A stretch of 64,000 nt of DNA from Scalesia atractyloides. Lineage: Eukaryota; Streptophyta; Magnoliopsida; Asterales; Asteraceae. The position numbers and the translations under genes were made by a program. The notes under the pieces were generated by a model that worked only from the letters and a program-made list of their open reading frames with translations, made no database searches and had not been told where the DNA came from. The stretch's first letter is position 1, and every line of letters starts with the position of its first letter. The stretch is taken from positions 40,746,869 through 40,810,868 of the forward strand of contig CAMTDV010000018.1 of NCBI GenBank assembly GCA_947069175.1. The letters run 5' to 3'. This document shows, piece by piece, positions 9,341 to 18,455 of this stretch.

Positions 9341-11429
9341 CTTTCTTATTTTTTCCTTTAGGGTGCTTCCGAGGGGTCAGGCATGTCACGTTATTCCTTC
9401 TTCTTGTATTTATGTTGGTTTTGACTACTTATTTTCTCCTTTTTTCGTTTAAGATAGTTTTGTCCGGTAAATAAAAAGAAACAAAGAAACGTGCTCTTTC
9501 CAATATTAGTACTGAAAAAGTGTTAGTTTTATGTCTCGTTTGATGTAATATATATGTTGCATTTAGTACACATCAGCAGCCATTATAGCTACATGTCAAA
9601 CAACATCTCTAACTTTCTCTGAGGTTTGTCCCTCTCTTGATTATGATTTCATTATTTACCAAAAGTGGTGTGACTCGTATTTATGTGTGAAGGAGTTTAT
9701 TGGGGTTGTGTGATGTGTGCAAAATGTAACATATAAACTACATCGAATGAGGCATAAAACTAACCCTTTTTTAGTATTAATGTTGGAAAAAGCACGTTTC
9801 TTTGTTCTTTTTGTATTTTCAGGATAAAATGAGCTCAAAAGAACAAAAGATGCAAATAAGAAGCCAAAACCAACATAAATACACAAAGAAGGAATAATGT
9901 GCCACACCCGACCCCTCAACAACACCCCCAAAGACAAAAACAAAAGACAGAAGCTGACCAGGGGGCGTGCCCAGGCAGGCATAGAGCATGGTCAGCCATT
10001 ACACTTAAAGACAAAACCTACAGAAGCTTCTACGCCCACCACGGGGTCGTGCCTAGACCAACATGGGGCGTGGTCAGCTCTAAGATTTGCAGAATCTTGA
10101 TTATACAGCGAAGAGTTGACCACGGGGTCGTGTGGGGCCCTCTACTGACAGCTGCAATTAATGAAGGAAGAGAAGATGATGGCCATGGGTCGTGCCCGCT
10201 AGACACGGGGTCGTGGCCGGGCTACTGTTTGGACTATAAATAGGGGTGCTTGGTTCACTTCAAAGGCATCCCTTGGCTGTCACACCCCGACCCGCAGCGG
10301 AATAAGAGTCGGGGCATAATTAGGTTATCACCAAAGCTCATGATATTTACTAATATGTTTCATATTTATTAAAGTCAAAATTACATCCTCAATAATCCAA
10401 ACATGTTCATACAAATACAAAGAAAATAATCAACTAAACAATCCAAGCTCTAAACCAGTTTATTCTTCTAAGCCAATCCTATGTGTTTCTTGCTGCGGCT
10501 GGATCACCTGTATCACGTGTAAAAATAGGGGTTTTGGGGTCAACATAAGCTGGCGAGTGAACCTTGTTAGTTAAACATTTATTATTGATTTCTTGTTATC
10601 ATTATTAAGGAAAAATTGTGCATTAGTCATATGTGAGCAAATGTAAATAATCATACAATAACAATAACAATGACAATAACAATAACAAACAATAACATAC
10701 AATAACAAATCAACTTGCATGAATAAATAACATGAATGAAACTGTATATGTTGGCAACGTCACGTTCACGCTCATAATGTAATGGGGAACGGACGGCCTA
10801 TGATGAATGTCTGTGCGATCAAGGATCAATCAAACGGAGCCGATCGTATGTTGGCAACGCCCGGTTCATAATGTAATGGGGAACTGCTCAACGCTCATAA
10901 TGTAATGGGGAGCGGCGGCCTATGATATTGCATGTACCGAAAATAATAAATTAAATCTAAACAATAACCACACAAACAGTTGATACAAACTGGATACACA
11001 TTTGTTCATGGATATGATGTATGCACAATGATTTAAATATAATAAATGGTAAGACACATGATACACCCCAAAAACGTGATTAAAACGGGGAATTTGTAGA
11101 GATTCACTCACATTGGGTGCGTTCGGTTGGAGATGATGAAATGCGCACGAGTTTGGAGAATTGATCAATGAGGATTAACTAACCTAAAAAATAATGGAAG
11201 GTATAGCAAATGAGTGGATTTTATTAATAATTTTAATAGGATTTTTAGATATATTTTTGTGAGTTTAAGGCTATTTTCTATCTTTAAAAACATTATTTTT
11301 AAGTATTTTTAATTGATTTTTAAATTAAATAAATAAATAAAAAATATAAAAAAAATGTTGACTTTTGGGTTGACCATTGACCCGTTGACCGGGACTGTTG
11401 ACAGTTTGACCGGTTCGCTGGTGTATAAG

Positions 11430-11510
11430 TGTGCGCCGGATAAGGCTCGAACCCGAGACCTCCCTTACGCGTGCACGCAGCTCTACCAACTGAGCTACGT
11501 GTCTAACCCG
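11430..11510 (-). other. tRNA-like module 1 in chromovirus LTR
   Basis: Read on the minus strand, TAGCTCAGTTGGTAGAGC is a canonical D-arm/A-box and GGTTCGAGCC is a B-box, separated as in tRNAs and with AGGTC in the variable position. The anticodon stem and acceptor do not pair well, so this is tRNA-derived or tRNA-like, not a functional tRNA. It follows the leader GGTTAGACAC shared with modules 2 and 3. Confidence 0.7.
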
Positions 11511-11594
11511 AAATAATCTGTTTTTAATTATATTTATATACTATTTTAGTTTATTCAAAATTCTTTTATTTTCAAAAAGGGTTTTAATCATCGA

Positions 11595-11680
11595 GCCGGA
11601 GTGTGCAACAGGTCTCGAACCCGGGACCTGTGGGTTAGTGTTGCACACAGTCCACCGCTGGACTGTGTGTCTAACCTGGT
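11595..11680 (-). other. tRNA-like module 2 in chromovirus LTR
   Basis: On the minus strand a 10-bp hairpin (CACACAGTCC / GGACTGTGTG, loop AGCGGT) replaces the D-arm and is followed by GGGTTCGAGACC, a B-box with a mostly paired T-stem. It shares the leader GGTTAGACAC with its neighbours and begins about 170 bp upstream of module 1 in LTR sense. Confidence 0.6.
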
Positions 11681-11766
11681 TAATATACCGATTTTTATTA
11701 TACTTAACATCTACCGTGAGTTAATCCGGTTCAGTTAGAAAAATAAAACATCTTTATTATAGAGCA

Positions 11767-11860
11767 TACGTGTGTGTCAAGGATCGAACTCGCGGCGTGT
11801 GATATATGTGTGCACACAGTCCACCGCTGGACTGTGTGTCTAACCCGAGATAATATCCAA
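11767..11860 (-). other. tRNA-like module 3 in chromovirus LTR
   Basis: It has the same leader and the same 10-bp hairpin as module 2, then GAGTTCGATCC as B-box. The spacing of about 178 bp from module 2 suggests tandem multiplication of one ancestor followed by divergence. Confidence 0.6.
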
Positions 11861-12679
11861 ATTATATTAAACTTATAAACAACCTAACTTCATCTTCTTC
11901 GTTACAATATTACAGACTACGATTACTCTACTGATTCTTGATTAATTCGATTGACAAACATTCAAATGACTAAAATGAAATAGCAGAGAAGATTTCGGAA
12001 GTAAACATACCGGAGAAACGATCTATCTCAGAATTCCGGCGAATTCGTCGGCTCTGTTTTTACGGTTTTCCTCTGAGCGGACAGATTAACAATTTTGATT
12101 AGCTAGATGCGGAATTTAAGCACTGAACAAGAATTACCAGGAGGTTTAGAAGGCTATACCATCTCACAGCGAGAATTGGAAACTTTCAGAAGTTTTCCGG
12201 CGAGAGTGAATTATCCGATATCGTCGTCTGAAACTGATTCTGATTGAAGGGTTTGAGTAGCAAAAGCTTAACAACTGATAGACGATGAAAGAATTGAAAG
12301 ACTTACTGATTTGATGGAAGACACGGTTTTCCGGCGAAAGTCCGGCGAGTTCAAAAAGCTTTTCCGACGAACTGAAAGTAGTGCGAAAATGAAATTGAAG
12401 GTCTGCAGATGTGTTTGAGTCGCGAGAGGGGACTAAGGTTGGAGTAATTCAGGAAGTGCAGATTTTTCGGTTATTAAAACCGATCAACTCATGAATTCAA
12501 GTCCATTCAAGACCAAATTGATTGAAGGTGTCGGTGTATCGGTTATGGTCAGAAAACCGCGAACACTCAAACGTTTTTGGACGTTTGGAGACCGATTTCG
12601 GTTACAGTTAGCGTAAACAGATCGATTCATGGTTGAACATAAGGTTTAATTGATTCCTAGAACTAACAGAAAACATCAA

Positions 12680-12758
12680 GTGGCGGAGTGGTTATATGTG
12701 TGCGTGTTAAGACGTTGAATCCTTTCCGGCTGACCTGGGTTCGAGTCCCGGCAGCCTG
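12680..12758 (+). other. tRNA-like module 4, antisense to the element
   Basis: On the plus strand GTGGCGGAGTGGTT resembles the A-box/D-arm of Ser/Leu-type tRNAs, and GGTTCGAGTCC matches the B-box consensus exactly. The copy in the other LTR has a perfect 5-bp T-stem (CCGGG/CCCGG). The acceptor does not pair. It lies about 185 bp inside the LTR start. Confidence 0.65.
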
Positions 12759-12941
12759 CTCTTCATTTTATTTATTTTATTTTTACTTTTTATCAATTAT
12801 AACTTTTATATTCTAGTTTGTTTATTAATTATGCATCATTAAAAATTAAAATCAACATAAATACGCGACGAAACATTTATAACTTGATATTCGATTACAA
12901 ACGAAACGGGTTTGGAAAACCCGTTTTTGACAAATGTTACA

Positions 12942-12956
12942 GTATCCCCTACCTTT
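12942..12956 (-). other. Polypurine tract of the chromovirus
   Basis: Minus-strand AAAGGTAGGGGATAC directly precedes the LTR start TGTAACATTTG. Confidence 0.85.
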
Positions 12957-12975
12957 AGGAATTTCGTCCCGAAAT

Positions 12976-14490
12976 TTAAGTAGTAGTAGTAGGAAAAAGA
13001 TGCGGGTATTTTTCGCGCATTGAGTCTTCACGTTCCCAAGTAAACTCAGGTCCCCGTTTCGACTCCCAGCGTACCCTAACAATTGGAATGCGACTTCGTC
13101 TTAGACGTTTTTCTCCGAAGTCCACGATCTCTACAGGTCTTTCAATGAAATGCATAGATTCATCAATCTGAATATCTTCCAAAGGAATATGAAGGTTCTC
13201 ATCGACGAGGCACTTCTTCAAGTTTGATACGTGGAACGTGGGGAGAATTCTGTTGAGTTCTTCTGGTAGATCAAGCTTGTATGCTACAGGTCCTACTCTT
13301 TCGAGTATCTTGAAAGGTCCTACGTAGCGTGGTACCAGCTTGCCTTTTTGGCCAAAACGAACTACTCCCTTCCACGGTGATACTTTTAAAAGTACATGAT
13401 CACCAATGTTAAACTCCAAATGCTTTCGTCGTTTATCTACATAACTCTTTTGACGACTTTGAGCTGCTAGAAGATTGTTTCGAATTTGATGGATCTTGTC
13501 TGTCGTTTCTTGAATCAATTCTGGACCGGTGATTTGAGCTTCCCCAATTTTGTGCCAACATACTGGAGATCGACACTTACGACCATATAAAGCTTCAAAA
13601 GGTGCCATGCCGATGCTTGAATGATAGTTGTTGTTGTACGAAAATTCAACTAATGGTAGATGAGCGTCCCAATTTCCCTTGAAGTCTATGACACATGCTC
13701 GAAGCATATCTTCAAGAGTTTGAATGGTGCGTTCAGATTGTCCATCAGTTTGTGGATGATAAGCGGTACTGAGATCTAATCGTGTACCCAAAGCGGCTTG
13801 TGCGGCCTGCCATGTTCGTGAAGTGAAACGACCATCACGATCTGAAATAATGCTTAATGGTACACCATGACGGCTTACGATTTCGCTGATGTAAATACGA
13901 GCTAGCTTCTCGTTCTTGAAATCTTCGCGGATAGGAATAAAGTGAGCTGATTTTGTAAGACGATCAATGATTACCCATATAGTGTCATACCCACCAGAGG
14001 TGCGAGGTAACCCGGTAATGAAGTCCATGGTTATGTTTTCCCACTTCCATACAGGTATTTCAGGTTGGACCAGAAGTCCTGAGGGTCTTTTGTGTTCAGC
14101 TTTTACCTTGGAACATGTAAAGCACTTGGAAACAAAAACAGCAATATCCTTTTTCATTCCAGGCCACCAATAGGTGTATCGAAGGTCTTGATACATCTTA
14201 TCAGCTCCTGGATGTATAGAGTATCGTGTTTTGTGAGCCTCATTCATAAAAAATTCACGAAGGTTGTTGTGATCAGGAATCCATATGCGATCTAGATAGT
14301 ACAGAATACCGTCAGATTTAGTTTCAATTTTAAGTTCAGCTCCACAGGTCAGCTCCTTTCGTACGTCGTCTTCTGTTACTGAATCATGTTGGGCTTCTCG
14401 AATTTGATCTTTAGTGTCGGTTATGATTTGCGAACATAGAAGACGAATGGAGTTCGCATAACCCTTTCGACTGAGTGCATCAGCCACCAC
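12976..14490 (-). pseudogene. int: Chromovirus RNase H tail, integrase and chromodomain
   Basis: A 504-codon frame. It starts in the RNase H end (VADALSRK), then the integrase HHCC finger (H...H...CFTCSKVK, about residues 82-127). The catalytic core follows, with D in ITMDFITGLP, D in IISDRDGRF and E in SERTIQTLEDM. A chromodomain-like tail near residues 445-500 (PVEIVDFGEKRLRRSRIPIV, WESKRGPEFTWE) comes before the stop at 12,976. Integrase inserts the cDNA; chromodomains direct insertion to certain chromatin. This part is intact within itself but is separated from RNase H by a frameshift near 14,480. Confidence 0.93.
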
Positions 14491-14990
14491 ATTTGCCTTG
14501 CCAGGGTGATACCGAATTCACAGTCGTAGTCATTTAGAAGTTCGACCCATCTTCGTTGCCTCATGTTTAACTCCTTTTGGTTGAAGATATGTTGAAGACT
14601 CTTGTGGTCAGTGTATATTTCACACTTAGTACCGTAGAGATAATGTCTCCATATCTTAAGAGCGAACACAACGACTCCAAGTTCTAGATCGTGGGTGGTG
14701 TAGTTCTTCTCATGAGTCTTGAGTTGTCTCGAAGCATAAGCTATAACCTTTCCTCTTTGCATTAGAACACAGCCTAGTCCTTGCCCTGACGCGTCGCAAT
14801 AAACCACGAAGTTATCACAACCTTCAGGAAGAGTGAGGATTGGTGCATCACAGAGTTTTTGTTTAAGGGTTTGGAAGGCTTCTTCTTGTTTGGGTCCCCA
14901 TATGAAGGGTTTTCCTTTATGAGTTAAAGCCGTGAGTGGTACAGCAATGCGAGAGAAGTTTGAAATGAAACGGCGATAATAACCAGCCAA
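14421..14990 (-). pseudogene. Chromovirus RT end and RNase H
   Basis: It begins GYYRRFISNFSRIA (end of the RT connection) and holds the RNase H sequence FVVYCDASGQGLGCVL, an EKNYTTHDLEL stretch and IYTDHKSLQHIFNQ with the catalytic acidic residues. The frame leaves the domain at GITLAR, where the usual PGKANVVADALSR continues in another frame: a frameshift at about 14,480. An in-frame TAG near 15,118 separates this piece from the RT palm, where these elements usually have Trp. Confidence 0.9.
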
Positions 14991-15119
14991 ACCAAGGAAT
15001 GATCTTACTTCAGTTGGTGTACGTGGCGCTTGCCATCCTTGTACTGCTTTGATTTTTGAGGGGTCGACATGTATTCCCTTGTCATTAACAACATGTCCAA
15101 GGAATTGTACCTCTTTTAA

Positions 15120-15590
15120 CTAGAATTCGCATTTGGAGAATTTGGCGTAGAGCTTTTCATTCTCTAAGAGTATAAGGATGAGTCGAAGGTGCCGTTCATG
15201 ATCAGACTTAGACTTTGAATAAATGAGGATGTCGTCGATGAAGACTATAACAAAACGATCGAGATAGGGTTTGTAGACTCTGTTCATTAGATCCATGAAG
15301 ACAGCTGGAGCGTTGGTTAAACCAAATGGCATGACCATGAATTCATAATGACCATAACGAGTTCGGAAGGCGGTCTTTTGGACGTCTTCTTCATGTACTC
15401 TAAGTTGATGATAACCAGAACGAAGGTCGATTTTTGAAAAACAGCTGGCGCCTTGAAGTTGGTCAAGAAGATCATCAATGCAAGGTAGTGGATAGCGATT
15501 CTTGATCGTTAACTTGTTGAGTCTCTGTAGTCGATGCACATGCGAAACGTTCCATCTTTCTTCTTCACAAAAAGGACAGGTGCACCCCAA
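15120..15590 (-). pseudogene. Chromovirus reverse transcriptase palm
   Basis: Contains FSKIDLRSGYHQLR, TRYGHYEFMVMPFGLTNAP and FIDDILIYS, with the catalytic Asp pair in the last. It ends KCEF followed by TAG. The start overlaps the preceding frame because a small deletion near 15,520 shifts YRELNKLT to another frame. Confidence 0.92.
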
Positions 15591-16564
15591 GGCGAGGAGC
15601 TAGGACGTATGAATCCTTTGTCAGTCAACTCTTGCAATTGACTGGCTAGCTCTTGCATTTCAGAGGGGGCTAACCTATAAGGAGACTTTGCAACTGGTGT
15701 AGCACCAGGTATAAGATCAATGCGGAATTCGACTTCTCTCACAGGAGGAAGTCCTGAAATGTCGTCAGGAAAAACTTGCGGAAAATCTTTTACTACTGGG
15801 ATGTCTTCAAGTTTCTTCTCCATAGTTCTCTTTTTGACGACATGGGTTAAAAATGTGACATAATTCTTGCGAAGATATTTTCGAGCTTGAAGACAGGACA
15901 TTAATCTGAGCCCTTTCGATGAGGTTTCTCCAAAGATTCGTAGAGTCTGACCGTTTGTAAGAGGAATGCGTATAAACTTTTCGCGACATACAACCTCAGC
16001 CTGATGTTGGCTGAGCCAGTCCATACCAATTATAATGTCAAAGCTTCCCAAATTCATAGGAATGAGGTCAACTGGAAAGTCGTGATCGTTTAAGGTGAGA
16101 GTACAATTTCGTATAATAGAGTTTAATGAGATCGGTTTCCCGTCAACAACTTCTACTGTTATGGATTCCATGAGCTTATCACGAATTTGGTTTAGGATGG
16201 GTTCAAACTCTAAGGACACAAAACTTTTATCCGCGCCAGTATCAAACAACATGGATGCATAACTACCATTGATAAGGAACGTACCGTTAACCACATTGCT
16301 GTCAGCTCTAGCCTGATTAGCGTTGATGTTGAAAGCCCTTCCTCTTGCAGGTGGAGGAGCTTGGTTAGCTTGATTCACCGGATTTGCTTGGGCTTGAGCA
16401 TGTATAATGTTCACCAAACGTGGACAAGTGTTTCTAAAGTGGCTTGGGTCTCCACAATTGTAGCAAGCCCGCATAGGTTGCACCATGGGATAGTTGGGTT
16501 GGTAGTATGATTGGGCTAAATGTTGGGTAGGTGGTAGTAGTAGGGGTTGTTGGGCTTGACCCAT
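15509..16564 (-). pseudogene. Chromovirus zinc knuckle, protease and RT N-terminus
   Basis: In order: a CCHC knuckle CYNCGDPSHFRNTC at about residues 34-47; retropepsin active site LFDTGADKSFVS near residue 106; DIIIGMDWL; the protease-RT linker; then RT start with LVKKKDGTFRMCIDYR-type residues near 335-348. The frame ends at the 15,520 frameshift. The first Met is not the true start: gag precedes it in other frames. Confidence 0.93.
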
Positions 16565-17642
16565 TATTTGATGGTGGGTTTAAGTTGAGGGCTGGTGGCG
16601 GTTCGTTCGCTGAGGTATGCGACAGGTTTGAACAGTGTGACCTTGGCGACCACAGCCTGTGCAATGTTGACAGGGATGATCAGGAAAGTGATGGTATTGG
16701 CAACAGTTGCATTTTGGTAATGGGCCAGAGTATGGCCTTTATATGGTGCAGGTGAGGGGGCAACTTGGGTAATGGGTGCAGCAGGGATAGGGTAATTGGT
16801 TTGTGTGACAGCGAAGTTTCTGGTGTTACGTTTCCTCTTGTTAGCAAACTTAGAGGAGGAGGTGGAATGGTTTGAAGTTTGGCCCTCAACGGGGGCTTTC
16901 TTTTTCTCCTCTTTAAATTTACCGTTACGAATTCGATTCTCGGTCAGTTCAGTAGCTAGTTCCATAGCAGCTTCAAGTGTTGCTGGCGAAGTGCTGAGAA
17001 CTGAATCTTGAATTTTCGAGGGAAGACCTCGAATATAATGCTCGACTAAGCGGTAAACTGGGGTGAACAAGTTAGGGACCATTTGGTTCAACTCTAAGAC
17101 CTCTTATTGTAGGAAGTATGATCTCCCTCCTTTTGCTTCAATGAATGAAACTCATCCTCTAACTTTTTAATCTCACTTCTAGGACAGAATCGTCTCGTCA
17201 TGATTTCCCTTAACTCCTCCCACGTTAAGGCCATTGCATCTTCGATTCCCCTCTTACCCTTTTCAGTATTCCACCAGGTAAGAGCTACCCCAAATAGTCT
17301 CCCGGTTGCGTATCGTACCTTGCGATCCTCGGGACAATCGCAATTGAGGAAGGTGTTTTCCATTTCCTCAAACAAGTGGAGGAGAGCAGTGACACCTTCG
17401 GTCCCTTCAAATTTAGGAGGATCGCAAGACTTGAAATGTTTATATGAGCACTTTTTGGTAGGAGGGTTGCTGATGTTCTGGTCTTCTTGCTGGGGAGGAT
17501 TGGTGGGATTTGTGGCGAGAGCTTGTTGTACTTGAACCACAATGTCAGGAAGCACCACGGCCATTTGCTTTGCGATTTGAGTGGCCAAGCGTTCGTGTGA
17601 CCTTCCTGATCTTCTACCCCCTCGTTGTTGTCTAGCCGACAT
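16564..17642 (-). pseudogene. gag: Chromovirus gag
   Basis: The piece 17,642-17,094 starts MSARQQRGGRRSGR and contains a plant retrotransposon gag (capsid) domain with KFEGTEG, EMENTFLNCDCPEDRKVRYA, TWWN and WEELREIMTRRFCP. The piece 17,091-16,564 continues with VPNLFTPVYRLVEHYIRGLP and a basic EKKKAPVEGQ region. One frameshift joins the pieces near 17,094 and another lies near 16,564 before the zinc knuckle. Confidence 0.9.
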
Positions 17643-18440
17643 CTACAGGAACATACATAAGAAGATTGTGAGTTTATGGAGTCTTTTTAGGTGTCATGTG
17701 TCTTAAAGAAAATGAAAATAACATAAATATCAATAATGCAACTACATCCATAGGATGTCTTGGGTTTGCTCATGTTGGTCCTCAAATGTCCCCCATACCT
17801 TCACCTGTATAGTCATGTGGGCCCCCATGACTATTGGCTTGGTAGGATTCACATTAGTATTGGCGGTTTAACACTCGCATTACCCGAATGAAAACCACAA
17901 AATATGTTTACGAGATGTATGGTCGGAATGTGTCCAGGTGTAGACACAATGACAACTCAAAGTGGGGTTAGCTCACACGACGTTTGGTATAGCATGCTTT
18001 GTCCTAATAGGTACTTCGTACTCTCATCGTTAGTCCCCAGGTAGGCAAACTGGTCCTTTATTTTGGATTTATACGAATGCCAGCCTAGACAGGACGTTCC
18101 GACTACCGGTACTTGTACCCTTCCAGTTACTACATGCCCGTCATGAGAACTCACTTTGATGTGATTTGAAAATACAAAAATCATTGCAAAAACAATCATG
18201 AAAATGATGTGGTGTGTGCTCGCATGGATATGATATGTTATGAGAATATGATTCATGATAGGCATTATATAATAATATGTACTTATGAACATGCTTGCAT
18301 AACATTGAATGTAACATTAAACATAAAACATATAAACATCATGAATTTTGCATGTAACACACAAACTCTTAAAAATTTCTAATTAACTATAGTATAGGCT
18401 CTAAGGGTCTAATAACCTATCCTATATCCCTATAGTCATG
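17643..18440 (-). other. 5' leader of the chromovirus
   Basis: About 0.8 kb between primer site and gag with no coding signal I can support. A 111-codon open frame at 17,957-18,292 has no recognisable domain. Confidence 0.6.
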
Positions 18441-18452
18441 GCTCTGATACCA
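18441..18452 (-). other. Primer-binding site, initiator tRNA-Met
   Basis: Minus-strand TGGTATCAGAGC, 3 bases inside the LTR end, is the standard complement of plant initiator tRNA-Met. Confidence 0.92.
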
Positions 18453-18455
18453 ATC

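Larger units (their letters stand above)
1..9575 (-). mobile_element. Athila/Tat-type Ty3/gypsy retrotransposon, pol-less, 3' LTR cut by window edge
   Basis: Both LTRs, primer site, polypurine tract and decayed gag-protease lie on the minus strand. The right LTR (7,927-9,575) is the 5' LTR and the left one (1-585) is the 3' LTR; their outer ends match (TGATGTGTAC... on the minus strand). The primer site TGGCGCCGTTGCC is the tRNA-Asp type common in plant Athila/Tat elements. After the protease the coding stops: no reverse transcriptase, RNase H or integrase is visible in 586-5,389. This is therefore a non-autonomous deletion derivative that would need proteins from a relative. Its 3' untranslated region has received several later insertions. 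The left target duplication is outside the window; the bases right of the element are GCAGC. Confidence 0.88.
7927..9575 (-). repeat. 5' LTR of the Athila-type element (1.65 kb)
   Basis: On the minus strand it starts TGATGTGTAC at 9,575 and ends GACACGCACCA at 7,927, next to the primer site. The TATA box is at about 9,051-9,058 (minus), so U3 is about 9,059-9,575 and R-U5 about 7,927-9,025. A related solo LTR lies inverted from 9,711. Confidence 0.9.
10278..12941 (-). repeat. 3' LTR of the chromovirus (2,664 bp)
   Basis: On the minus strand it runs from TGTAACATTTG (12,941) to GGGTGTGACA (10,278). It holds an (ACAATA)n-like tract (10,650-10,705), short repeats with CATAATGTAATGGGGA (about 10,770-10,915) and four tRNA-like modules listed separately. 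No long open frame; a conserved 82-codon frame shared by both LTRs is not convincing. Confidence 0.93.

Noticed and set aside
10640..10710. CRISPR-like short repeats
   Set aside because: It is an (ACAATA)n-type microsatellite in a plant LTR; there are no spacers, and CRISPR arrays are not expected.
10920..11168. 82-codon frame present in both chromovirus LTRs (also 19,110-19,358)
   Set aside because: Identity between copies is expected because LTRs are copied together; composition is AT-rich, and there is no domain or start context that supports it.
11430..11510. Functional tRNA gene
   Set aside because: A- and B-box are good but anticodon stem, T-stem and acceptor do not pair, so it is reported only as a tRNA-like module.
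12000..12420. Host gene exon suggested by TTCCGGCGA-rich sequence
   Set aside because: It is duplicated exactly in the other LTR and is part of the repeat.
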